From positions 1,674,001-1,738,000 of the forward strand of contig AP017375.1 of the NCBI GenBank assembly GCA_002355455.1: a stretch of DNA of 64,000 nucleotides. The letters are read 5' to 3'. Positions 1-7,862 of this stretch are shown here, in pieces (the stretch's first letter is position 1; every line of letters starts with the position of its first letter). The position numbers and the translations under genes are program-made. The stretch is from Stanieria sp. NIES-3757 (GTDB lineage: Bacteria > Cyanobacteriota > Cyanobacteriia > Cyanobacteriales > Xenococcaceae). The notes under the pieces were generated by a model that saw only the letters and a program-made list of their open reading frames with translations, was not told the DNA's origin and searched no databases.

Positions 1-120
1 TCTAGCGTTAGTTCGCTTTTTGCTAGTTCTTGCTTGTGGTTGGGGAATTTTACAAGTTTTAGCCTATTTTGAAAATATAATAACTATTTTTTCTTTTGCT
101 GCAATTATCGCTTTTTTACT

Positions 121-1219
121 AACTGATGTTACGCAAAAGCTATAATACTCGAATGGACAAAAAGCTTTTGGAACTATACAGCGATTATATTATCAGCTCG
201 TTTGGACAGATAACAGCGACAGGATTATCAAGAGTATTAGAAGGAAGTATCAGTCACGATAAAATAACTCGTTTCCTGTCGGCTAAAGACTTAGAGTCAC
301 GAGAGCTGTGGAAGTTAGTGAAACCAGTGGTCAGGGAGTATGAACAAGAAGATGGTGTGTTGATTGTGGATGACACCATAGAGAAAAAACCTCATACCCA
401 AGAGAATGAGTTAGTGTGCTGGCATCATGACCATCAAGAAAACCGTTCTGTCAAGGGAATTAACATCATCAACTATGTTTATAGTGTCGAAGACATAAGC
501 CTACCAATTGGGTTTGATGTCGTCAAAAAGTCCATAAAATTTTGTGAGGTAAAAACAAAGAAGGAAAAACGAAAAGCAACAGCAACAAAAAATGAATTAA
601 CACGAAATCAATTAAAAATTTGCTCCCAGAATCAACTCAAATACAGGTATGTGCTAGCTGATAGTTGGTTTTCCTCGAAGGAAAATATGGCTTTTATCTG
701 TCAGGATTTAGATAAGCACTTGATCATGGCTCTCAAAAGCAATCGTACCGTAGCCTTGAGTGAAGAAAACAAAAAACAGGGTTGTTTTACCAGAATTGAT
801 GAACTCAACTGGTCAGAACAGATCTCAGTCAGAGGATGGCTTAAAGGACTGGACTTTCCTGTTCTCATCTATCGTCAAGTCTTTAAAAACCAAGATGGCA
901 GTACTGGTATTTTGTATTTGGCTTGTAGTGATTTAAACTGTAATGTCCCTCAAATAGAAGCAATCTACCAAAAACGGTGGAACGTGGAAGTCTTTCATAA
1001 AACGCTCAAGTCTAATACTGGTTTAGCTAAGTCCCCAACTAAATGTCTTCGTACTCAAGGAAACCATATCTTTATGTCTATCTATGCTGCATTTCAATTA
1101 GAGTGTCTGAAATTGAAACACAAGATGAACCATTTTGCTTTGCGCAGTACTATTTATGTCAAAGCTTTGCAACAAGCTATGTGTGAATTACATTTACTCA
1201 AGAGTGCGTAACATCAGTT
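121..1219 (+). mobile_element. IS701-like insertion sequence
   Basis: This is a complete element of about 1.1 kb with perfect 15-base terminal inverted repeats (AACTGATGTTACGCA at 121-135, its complement at 1205-1219). The direct repeat TTACTAA occurs at 116-122 and 1218-1224 and overlaps the ends, so the target duplication (3 to 5 bases within it) cannot be placed exactly. CTAA inside it would fit the YTAR-type 4-base target I recall for IS701 relatives. One transposase gene fills the element. It sits inside the AI-2E permease gene, and excision would restore that reading frame. Confidence 0.85.
153..1211 (+). CDS. IS701/IS4-like DDE transposase
   Basis: Transposase of the surrounding insertion sequence, about 352 residues from the ATG at 153. 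An upstream in-frame ATG at 126 lies inside the inverted repeat and is less likely. Candidate DDE residues are visible: LIVDDTIEKK near residue 75, YVLADSWFSSKEN in the middle, and the YREK-like segment YQKRWNVEVFHKTLK near the C-terminus, with the glutamate following RWNV. It has no frameshift or internal stop and its inverted repeats are intact, so the element may still be mobile. The family name comes from overall look and the YQKRW..E..HK signature; the exact IS group is not certain. Confidence 0.85.
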   Translation: MDKKLLELYSDYIISSFGQITATGLSRVLEGSISHDKITRFLSAKDLESRELWKLVKPVVREYEQEDGVLIVDDTIEKKPHTQENELVCWHHDHQENRSVKGINIINYVYSVEDISLPIGFDVVKKSIKFCEVKTKKEKRKATATKNELTRNQLKICSQNQLKYRYVLADSWFSSKENMAFICQDLDKHLIMALKSNRTVALSEENKKQGCFTRIDELNWSEQISVRGWLKGLDFPVLIYRQVFKNQDGSTGILYLACSDLNCNVPQIEAIYQKRWNVEVFHKTLKSNTGLAKSPTKCLRTQGNHIFMSIYAAFQLECLKLKHKMNHFALRSTIYVKALQQAMCELHLLKSA

Positions 1220-1773
1220 ACTAAGTTATCCTGTACGTTTTCTCAATCGATTTGTGCCTTATGGTATTGCAGCCAGCATAGTTTTCTTATTCAGCTTGTT
1301 AATAATTGCTATTTTTACAGTAACACTTGGTTTAAAAATCCTATCTCAAGGACAACAATTAATTGATAATATTATTAATTCTTTAAATTCTTTATCTCCT
1401 CTGTTTACTCAAATAGAAACATTTTTACGTGAGCGAAATCTTCAAGTTGATTTAAGTTTAGTTAGGGAAACAATTAGAGAACAAATTCTTACAGGGATTG
1501 GCTATATAATTAATAATTTACAAGGTTTTGTGACTAATTTAATAACCTTAATAATATTTGATAACTTGTATTGTGTTACAGCAAATCCAAGATAATTTAA
1601 TTTCACCGCGAATTATGGAAAATACAGTTCACATTAGCCCAGTTATAGTGTTTTTATCACTGTTAATTGGAGCTAGAGTAGCAGGCTTGTTGGGTATTTT
1701 TCTTGCTGTTCCAATTGCTGGAGTAATTGTTAGTTGGTTAGAAATCGATGAAATCAAAGCAGAATAATTAAGA

Positions 1774-1798
1774 GCGATCGCGGTTGCGTCGAGATCGC
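1774..1798. repeat. Short palindromic element bounded by GCGATC/GATCGC
   Basis: A 25-base GC-rich element just after the permease pseudogene stop. It begins GCGATC and ends GATCGC with a short GC-rich centre, and is followed by an A-run. It belongs with similar elements at 3377-3401, 9121-9182, 39641-39680 and 55599-55633. It could act as a weak terminator. Confidence 0.5.
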
Positions 1799-2055
1799 GT
1801 TAAAAAAATTAATTCAACTAAATTTTATTCAAGCTATTGCTTTCTTTGGCGAGTGTGTCCAATTCTCAAATTAAAAATCATAATTAAGATTTTCCTTTCT
1901 TAAGAATAGACAGTAAGCATTGAACCTAGTCACCGTGATAATCAAGACAGTTTTATTGCTTTTGAACAGAATGATCGTACCAATCTCAATCTAGGTAAAA
2001 ATTTTAGTTACAATCTGTGTCAACTTAATTTGTCTTGTGAGGGGAAAACAGCAAA

Positions 2056-3360
2056 ATGAATATCTATCGCTGCAAGTCTTTGGTTGGATTTACCTTAACT
2101 TTAACCATTCTGAGTTCTTTAACTACTGCTTGTCAAAATACTAATTCTGGGGGAGAAACTGGAGGCACTACGGGTCAAACTAGTGGTAAAGGATTAAAAC
2201 TAGGAACTTTAGTTCCAGTCACAGGTGACTTATCTTCAGTTGGAAAAAATATGCCAGTCGCAGCACAATTAGCTGTCGATACTATTAATGCTTGTGGTGG
2301 AGTCAATGAAGCCTCAGTCAGTTTGATTACTGAAGACGATCAAACCGATCCTAGCGTGGGTAGTACTGCGATGACTAAATTAGCAGAAGTAGATCGAGTA
2401 GCTGGAGTAGTAGGTTCGTTTGCTAGTAGTGTTTCTAGTGCAGCAGTCGATGTAGCTGTCAGAAATCAAGTAATGTTAGTCTCGCCTGGTAGTACTAGTC
2501 CTGTTTTTACTGAGAGGGCAAAAAATGGAGAATTTAACGGTTATTGGGCGCGGACAGCACCTCCTGACAATTATCAAGCTCAAGCTTTAGCAGTTTTAGC
2601 TAATAAACAAGGATTTAAAAATGTAGCTACAGTTGTAATCAATAATGACTATGGGGTTGGATTTGAAAGGGAATTTGTACAAGCTTTTGAAAAATCTGGA
2701 GGCAAAATAACTGATGCCAGCAAACCAGTTCGTTACGATCCTAAAGCAGCCACTTTAGATAGTGAAGCCAAAGCAGCTTTTGGTAGTAAACCTGATGCGG
2801 TTGCAGCGGTTTTATATGCAGAGACTGGTAGTGTGCTACTCAAATCTGCATTTGAACAGGGTTTAAGTGACGGAGTAACAGTTTTACTGACAGACGGTGT
2901 TTATTCGGAAGATTTTGTGCGCCAAGTTGGTAAAACAGGAGATGGAAAATCGATTATTGCAGGGGCTTTAGGAACAGTACCAGGGGCAGATGGAAAAGCT
3001 TTGGCTGATTTTACTACTGTTTGGAAAGAAAAAACAGGACAAGCAATAACTGCCTATGTCCCTCATACTTGGGATGCAACTGTATTAATGATGTTAGCTG
3101 CGGAAGCTGCTGATGCGAATACAGGAGAAGGCATTAAAAGTAAAATTCTTGAGGTAGCTAATGCACCTGGTACCGAAGTTACCGATCCTTGTCAGGCTAT
3201 GGATTTAGTCCGTCAAGGTGAGGATATTAATTATCAAGGGGCAAGTGGTAATGTTGATATTGATGCCAATGGTGATGTGGTAGGCAGTTATGATGTCTGG
3301 AAAGTTAATGATGACGGAAGTTTAGAAGTAATTGACAAAGTTAATCCTGCTGCTGAATAA
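2056..3360 (+). CDS. Branched-chain/neutral amino-acid ABC transporter substrate-binding lipoprotein (NatB-like)
   Basis: Periplasmic binding protein of the Leu/Ile/Val (PBP type I) family, 434 residues. It should capture amino acids and deliver them to a membrane ABC permease. The N-terminus is a lipoprotein signal with a hydrophobic core and lipobox SLTTAC, so Cys26 is the lipidated residue. A Gly/Thr-rich linker follows, then the two-lobe fold: LKLGTLVPVTGDLSSVGK, GVVGSFASSVSSAA, VINNDYGVGFEREF and YVPHTWDATVLM. A strong ribosome site (GAGGGG) lies about 10 bases before the ATG. The closest known type I recall is cyanobacterial NatB, part of the Nat-I neutral amino-acid system, but no permease or ATPase gene is adjacent. 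A hairpin terminator follows the stop. Confidence 0.85.
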   Translation: MNIYRCKSLVGFTLTLTILSSLTTACQNTNSGGETGGTTGQTSGKGLKLGTLVPVTGDLSSVGKNMPVAAQLAVDTINACGGVNEASVSLITEDDQTDPSVGSTAMTKLAEVDRVAGVVGSFASSVSSAAVDVAVRNQVMLVSPGSTSPVFTERAKNGEFNGYWARTAPPDNYQAQALAVLANKQGFKNVATVVINNDYGVGFEREFVQAFEKSGGKITDASKPVRYDPKAATLDSEAKAAFGSKPDAVAAVLYAETGSVLLKSAFEQGLSDGVTVLLTDGVYSEDFVRQVGKTGDGKSIIAGALGTVPGADGKALADFTTVWKEKTGQAITAYVPHTWDATVLMMLAAEAADANTGEGIKSKILEVANAPGTEVTDPCQAMDLVRQGEDINYQGASGNVDIDANGDVVGSYDVWKVNDDGSLEVIDKVNPAAE

Positions 3361-3375
3361 TTCTTACTAATCAAA

Positions 3376-3407
3376 AGCGATCTCGGCAGTGCCGAGATCG
3401 CTCTTTT
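3376..3407 (+). terminator. Rho-independent-type terminator after the binding-protein gene
   Basis: A perfect 12-13 base-pair stem (3376-3388 with 3390-3402) with a minimal loop, followed by CTTTT. It lies 15 bases after the binding-protein stop and separates it from aroE. The stem core is also a GCGATC...GATCGC palindrome, so a repeat element may have been co-opted as the terminator. Confidence 0.75.
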
Positions 3408-3469
3408 GGTAGTCAAGCGATTTACCTGGCAAGCTATTGTTAATAAAGAGGATTAGGTAAAAATATTTT

Positions 3470-4348
3470 ATGGTCTTAATTACAGGCACAACTAAACTGC
3501 TCGGAATTATCGGGGATCCAGTTGAACATTCTTTATCACCCGTGATGCACAATGCTGCTATCAAACAAATGGGCATTGATTATGTTTATATTCCTTTTCC
3601 AGTTAAACCAAATAATTTGGCAACTGCGATCGCAGGATTTGCAGCCGTGGATCTAGTTGGTTTTAGTGTCACTATTCCTCACAAGCAAGCGATTATACCT
3701 TTATTGAGTAAAGTTACTCCTGAAGCGGAAATGATCGGTGCAGTTAATACGGTTTGGCGTACTGACAGTGGTTGGCAAGGAACAAACACCGATGTAATCG
3801 GATTTGTCGCCCCGCTCAAGAATTTAGGCAGAGATTGGCGAAAAGTAACACCTGTAATTTTGGGTAATGGTGGTGCAGCTAGAGCAGTAGTTGTAGGACT
3901 AATTCAACTGGGCTGTCAAGAAATCCACGTAGTAGGAAGAAATAAAGATAAATTGGCTCAGTTTTATCAAAGTTGGCAAAATAATCGCGAAATTATTACC
4001 AAATTAAAAATTCACTATTGGGAAGGATTGAACGCATTACTACCAGCAGCAGAATTATTAATTAATACAACTCCGATTGGAATGTATCCTCACGTTAAAC
4101 AATCTCCTCTCGATGCCGAATTATTCAAAAAATTGTCATCAGGCGCGATCGCTTATGATTTAATTTATACTCCTAATCCTACCCAATTTCTACAATTGGC
4201 AAAAGGAAAAGGTGCAGTAATCATTGATGGTTTAGAAATGTTGGTACAACAGGGTGTAGCAGCGTTAGAAATTTGGTTACAGCAACCTGTTCCCGTTGAT
4301 GTCATGCGTCAATCTCTACAACAACGTGAGTTCGATGAAAATTTTTAA
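3470..4348 (+). CDS. aroE: Shikimate dehydrogenase
   Basis: NADPH-dependent reduction of 3-dehydroshikimate to shikimate, the fourth step of the chorismate pathway to aromatic amino acids; cytosolic, 292 residues. Family motifs are in order: GDPVEHSLSPVMHN (substrate site), FSVTIPHKQ with the catalytic lysine, GAVNTVW, GTNTDVIGF with the catalytic aspartate, the Rossmann loop GNGGAARAVV, NTTPIGM, and AYDLIYTPNPTQFL. The last seven codons and the stop come from the left end of the IS982-family element (from 4323). Residues from Arg286 onward are therefore foreign and the native C-terminus was lost. The catalytic core is complete, so activity is likely kept. Confidence 0.95.
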   Translation: MVLITGTTKLLGIIGDPVEHSLSPVMHNAAIKQMGIDYVYIPFPVKPNNLATAIAGFAAVDLVGFSVTIPHKQAIIPLLSKVTPEAEMIGAVNTVWRTDSGWQGTNTDVIGFVAPLKNLGRDWRKVTPVILGNGGAARAVVVGLIQLGCQEIHVVGRNKDKLAQFYQSWQNNREIITKLKIHYWEGLNALLPAAELLINTTPIGMYPHVKQSPLDAELFKKLSSGAIAYDLIYTPNPTQFLQLAKGKGAVIIDGLEMLVQQGVAALEIWLQQPVPVDVMRQSLQQREFDENF

Positions 4349-5328
4349 ACCCAAGAGAAAGCTGAGACCTATGCTAAAAGTAGTGTTTTCAGGTCTTAGC
4401 TATGGAATTAAAATCTCGTCTCGATCTTACCGAAATTTTTTGTGATGTAGATGATTTCTACAACAGTTTTGAAAAACACTGTCATGACCTACCTCAATTA
4501 ACTGCGAGCACTGGCGAAAAAATATCTAGTTGTCGTATGAGTTTGAGTGAAGTGATGACGATTGTGATTGCCTTTCATGGTAGTGGTTATCGAACATTCA
4601 AGGAATTCTATACTCTACAAGTGAGACCTCACTGGAAAAAAGCTTTTCCCTCTCTGGTTAGCTACAATCGTTTTGTCGAGCTAATGCCTTGGTCGATGAT
4701 GCTTTTATGTTGCTTCTTACAGACTAGAAAAGGAGAAGTTACAGGAATTAGCTTCATCGATTCGACTCCGATAGAGGTATGTTGTCCCAGTCGCAGTCGC
4801 TCACATCGAGTCTTTGAAGGGCTAGTAGGATGGGGCAAAAATTCTGTGGGTTGGCATTATGGCTTTAAGCTACACCTAATTATTAATGATCAAGGAGAAC
4901 TACTAGCTTTTAAGTTGACTCCTGGGAATACTGATGACCGTAAACCAGTTCCCGATCTGACTCAAGACATCATTGGCAAGCTCTTTGGCGATCGCGGCTA
5001 TATTTCTCAAGAACTGTTTGAAAAGCTTGATGAACAAGGACTACAACTGATTACTCGGCACAAAAAGAACATGAAACAGAAGTTGGTCAAACTGATGGAC
5101 AAAATTTTGTTACGCAAACGCTCCTTGATTGAAACCGTTAACGATCAACTTAAGAATATCTCTCAAATCGAACATTCTCGACATCGAAGTGTTTGGAACT
5201 TCATGGTGAATCTCTTTGGAGGGTTGATTGCATACACTTATCTACCCCAAAAACCTTCCCTTGATTTAGAACCCAAAGGATTGCCAGCTCTACCTCCTGC
5301 CCTTTTTTGATTTCGTCGAACTCACGTT
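4323..5328 (+). mobile_element. IS982-family insertion sequence
   Basis: An element of about 1.0 kb with 18-base terminal inverted repeats matching at 17 positions: AACGTGAGTTCGATGAAA at 4323-4340 and the complement of AACGTGAGTTCGACGAAA at 5311-5328. It encodes one IS982-type transposase. No target duplication is visible: the left flank is aroE coding sequence and the right flank is an N-terminal methyltransferase fragment. This suggests deletion of DNA next to the element after insertion, or recombination between two copies. The left end supplies the aroE stop codon. Confidence 0.82.
4402..5310 (+). CDS. IS982 family transposase
   Basis: 302-residue DDE transposase. Candidate catalytic acids are the Asp in FIDSTPIEVC, the Asp in LFGDRGYIS, and the Glu in RSLIETVNDQLKN followed by the family-typical IEHSRHRS stretch. 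The DDE core is preceded by an N-terminal helical region (ISSCRMSLSEVMTI) typical of IS982 proteins. It is full length and uninterrupted, within intact inverted repeats. A short inverted repeat (AGACCT/AGGTCT) lies ahead of the start between 4365 and 4395 and may shape the leader. Confidence 0.92.
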   Translation: MELKSRLDLTEIFCDVDDFYNSFEKHCHDLPQLTASTGEKISSCRMSLSEVMTIVIAFHGSGYRTFKEFYTLQVRPHWKKAFPSLVSYNRFVELMPWSMMLLCCFLQTRKGEVTGISFIDSTPIEVCCPSRSRSHRVFEGLVGWGKNSVGWHYGFKLHLIINDQGELLAFKLTPGNTDDRKPVPDLTQDIIGKLFGDRGYISQELFEKLDEQGLQLITRHKKNMKQKLVKLMDKILLRKRSLIETVNDQLKNISQIEHSRHRSVWNFMVNLFGGLIAYTYLPQKPSLDLEPKGLPALPPALF

Positions 5329-5571
5329 ATAATCAACAAAACGACTGGTAACCATCGCGGATAACCACTCTCTCACATAACGTTCTTGCAAACCTGCTGC
5401 TTCGGCAATTTGTTGGCTAGTTGAAGGCGGTAATTGTGCCATCGTGTCAAATAAACCCGTCCGATGACCTATAGAAATCATCAAAGAGATTGCACCACTG
5501 TTGAGGATATTCAGCAAACCTTCAGCAAAGGCTTCTGCTTTAATGGAATTGAATTCTGTAAGAGTTGTCAT
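5329..5571 (-). pseudogene. N-terminal fragment of a class I methyltransferase, cut by IS982
   Basis: About 80 residues of the N-terminal winged-helix/dimerisation part found in some cyanobacterial SAM-dependent methyltransferases: AFAEGLLNILNSGAISLMIS, IGHRTGLFDTMAQLPPST, then AEAAGLQERYVREWLSAMVT and RFVDYN. Translation then enters the insertion-sequence end (VSSTKSKKGRR) and stops. The SAM-binding Rossmann domain, normally some 250 further residues, is absent from the window. The gene has lost its catalytic part and is not functional. The native start codon and upstream DNA are still present. Confidence 0.8.
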
Positions 5572-5743
5572 TTTCTCCGATTTTCGCTTATCAATCTACT
5601 TTATTTAAGTTAAAAAGCGATCGGGAAAAACTAGGGATGATAGAAGTTAGTTACCAGTTATTAATTCTAAAAATAAAGAATTTGTTCTCTCGATCTTCTC
5701 GATTTACGATTTATATGTATACGTATCGATCAAATAATCAATC

Positions 5744-6694
5744 ATGGTTGTAGAAGAACCAATCTCAATAGATTTTTCTCAAGATCGAGCCAAAGTACTA
5801 GGAGCACTTAAACAAGCTTTACTTCAATTACCTCAGCTTTCTAGTTACGATACTGACTGGGATGGGATTTACTGCGCCTATGACAATTATGCAAATCCTG
5901 GAAAAAGTCGAGAAGTCATTAGTCCTCAGTATAATCTTCTTATTTTTACTGAAAATCCCAAACCTATTTATGCGATTCGTCAATTAGACGGAACCATTAA
6001 AAAAGAAGCAGTTAAACCAGGAGATGTGGTAATTATTCCCTCGGAGGTTACCCACCAAGCAGAGTGGTTCAATCCAGGTGGCTTTATTATCTTGGGTTTT
6101 GACTCAAAGGTTTTTAATTCTACTCTTTTTGAGACAATAGATCCAGACCGAGTTGAAATTCCACCTAATTTTGCTCAACCAGATCCCCTAATTTATCAAC
6201 TGGGATTAAAACTTAAAACAGAATTAGAATCTGGTGGTTTGGGTAGCCGTCTTTATGCAGAGGCGATCGCAAATTTACTTTCAGTGCATCTATTACAAAA
6301 TTACTCGATTCAAACACCCCAGATCAAAAACTATAGCGATGGTTTACCCAAATATAAACTCAAGCAAGTTTGCGAATACATTGATGCTAATTTAGATCGA
6401 TCTTTAGGATTAAACGAGCTAGCGCAATTAGTACAAATGAGTCCTAGTTATTTCTCTCGTTTATTTAAACAATCTACAGGTTATGCACCTCATCAGTATT
6501 TAATTCGCTGTCGAGTCAAACGTGCTAGAGAATTATTACTTCACAAAAAATTTACTATTGCTGAAGTATCTTATCAAGTTGGTTTTGCTAATCAAGGACA
6601 TCTTAATTATCACTTTAAAAGAATTACAGGAACAACTCCTAAAGCAATGCAGAAGCAAATGTCTAAAAATTCAGTAATATCTCATTTTTTCTAA
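5744..6694 (+). CDS. AraC family transcriptional regulator
   Basis: 316-residue DNA-binding regulator. The N-terminal half is a cupin-like sensor domain (residues about 50-130, with KPGDVVIIPSEVTHQAEW). The C-terminal hundred residues are a canonical AraC double helix-turn-helix: VCEYIDANLDRSLGLNELAQ, MSPSYFSRLFKQSTGYAPHQ, then the second helix pair VSYQVGFANQGHLNYHFKR. The inducer is unknown. The gene lies 123 bases ahead of the co-oriented Rieske protein gene, which makes that gene a natural candidate target. Upstream is the IS-truncated methyltransferase on the opposite strand, so part of an older divergent unit may have been lost. Confidence 0.9.
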   Translation: MVVEEPISIDFSQDRAKVLGALKQALLQLPQLSSYDTDWDGIYCAYDNYANPGKSREVISPQYNLLIFTENPKPIYAIRQLDGTIKKEAVKPGDVVIIPSEVTHQAEWFNPGGFIILGFDSKVFNSTLFETIDPDRVEIPPNFAQPDPLIYQLGLKLKTELESGGLGSRLYAEAIANLLSVHLLQNYSIQTPQIKNYSDGLPKYKLKQVCEYIDANLDRSLGLNELAQLVQMSPSYFSRLFKQSTGYAPHQYLIRCRVKRARELLLHKKFTIAEVSYQVGFANQGHLNYHFKRITGTTPKAMQKQMSKNSVISHFF

Positions 6695-6817
6695 CAAAAC
6701 ATTATGCCAATAGGGTTAAATCTTCTATTAAAAACTTGTAAAAAATAGCATGAATTTATAAGACAAAAAGTTCTTTCTTTCCGATACTAAAAATATTATT
6801 GAATTAGGAAAGTAATT

Positions 6818-7834
6818 ATGAACTTAACTACAATAGCTAATCCTTTGCCAAGCATCAATAATTCTTCTAAAACTATCTTACCTGGTGCGCCCTGGCTAAT
6901 TGCTCATAAAACGATGTTGGGTATCAATAAGCCTTACAAAATTACTTTTCAGGGTAAAGATTATGTACTCTGGCAAAATCAGCAGCAAGAAATATTTGCT
7001 TTAAATAATATTTGTCCTCATATGCAAGCACCTTTATCCGATGGGTGGGTGTGTCGGGAAAGGAATACTATTACCTGTCCTTTTCACGGCTTAGAATTTG
7101 ATGGCAAAGGCAGAGTTTATCGGGAAGAAAATTTAAATTATCAAGCAATTACTCAACCACTAGAATTAATTGTCCAAGACGAATTAATTTGGACTTATGG
7201 CGGTATAAAACCTCGCTTACCTATTCCCGATCTAATCCCTAGAATTACAGAAGGATTTATTTTTTTAGGTGCTACAGGGGAAAAAAGTATTCAGGCAGAT
7301 TTTTTAAAATGTCTTAAAATTAATTATGATTTTAATCATGCTTTAGCTACTCATCGAGAACCTTTTAAATTTAGAAAAATAGAAATCAAAGATTATCAAG
7401 AAAATAACTACTATACTAAACTAAACCAAGAAATTACTAGAGCAGACAATACTCTTAAAGAAATCATCACAAATCCAGCCTTTCTAACTACTCCGAAAAC
7501 TCTCTTCAATCAATTTGAATATTCTTTTCCTTCTACGACGAGCATCATCACTAATACTGATTTTGGTCAGCTTGTACAATTATTTATTCTCTATCCTGAA
7601 ACAGAAAACTGCACTAAAACTTTTATTTTGCTTTACGCCAAACCCAAAAATATATTCAATAAATTTTTATTATTGTTGTTGAAACAATACTTTCTTAACT
7701 CTTTCAACTTAATATTTGAACAAGATACTAATATGCTAGAAACACTTTATCCAACACAAAAACCAAAAATTCGCTTACCCAGAGAAGAAATTATGTTTCA
7801 CGCGGAGAAATTATATCAGCAATGGGAATTATAA
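6818..7834 (+). CDS. Rieske [2Fe-2S] oxygenase-like protein
   Basis: 338 residues resembling the alpha subunit of Rieske non-haem iron oxygenases. The Rieske cluster ligands are visible as Cys66-x-His68 (NICPHMQAPLSDGW) and Cys87-x-x-His90 (TCPFHGLEFDGKG). The downstream segment NYDFNHALATH supplies the usual mononuclear-iron pattern (Asn169/Asp171 bridge, His174, His179). Together these suggest a soluble oxygenase that receives electrons from a ferredoxin or reductase. The substrate cannot be told from sequence; cyanobacterial relatives include pigment, lipid and aromatic hydroxylases. The AraC regulator immediately upstream may control it. No reductase partner is adjacent. Confidence 0.85.
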   Translation: MNLTTIANPLPSINNSSKTILPGAPWLIAHKTMLGINKPYKITFQGKDYVLWQNQQQEIFALNNICPHMQAPLSDGWVCRERNTITCPFHGLEFDGKGRVYREENLNYQAITQPLELIVQDELIWTYGGIKPRLPIPDLIPRITEGFIFLGATGEKSIQADFLKCLKINYDFNHALATHREPFKFRKIEIKDYQENNYYTKLNQEITRADNTLKEIITNPAFLTTPKTLFNQFEYSFPSTTSIITNTDFGQLVQLFILYPETENCTKTFILLYAKPKNIFNKFLLLLLKQYFLNSFNLIFEQDTNMLETLYPTQKPKIRLPREEIMFHAEKLYQQWEL

Positions 7835-7862
7835 TGGTTACAGTTTAAGTTTAATTAACTCT

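Larger units (their letters stand above)
1..1767 (+). pseudogene. AI-2E family permease remnant, split by an IS and internally deleted
   Basis: This is the remnant of a multi-span membrane protein of the AI-2E (TqsA/YhhT-like, PF01594) family; the 5' end lies outside the window. Bases 2-120 encode hydrophobic residues ending in AFLL. Precise removal of the insertion sequence rejoins this in frame to SYPVRFLNRFVP after 1220, a typical family segment. The frame runs on to about 1556, then stops. A second frame (from about 1558) gives the family's C-terminal part: QQIQDNLISPRI, then GARVAGLLGIFLAVPIAGV. The region normally between NLITLII and LQQIQDN, roughly 100 or more residues with several membrane spans, is absent. 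The lesion is therefore a deletion plus a frame change, not a single-base error. The gene is broken twice and cannot make a full permease. Confidence 0.85.

Noticed and set aside
1540-1600. AI-2E permease break as a simple sequencing frameshift
   Set aside because: A large conserved central region is absent, not just one or two bases.
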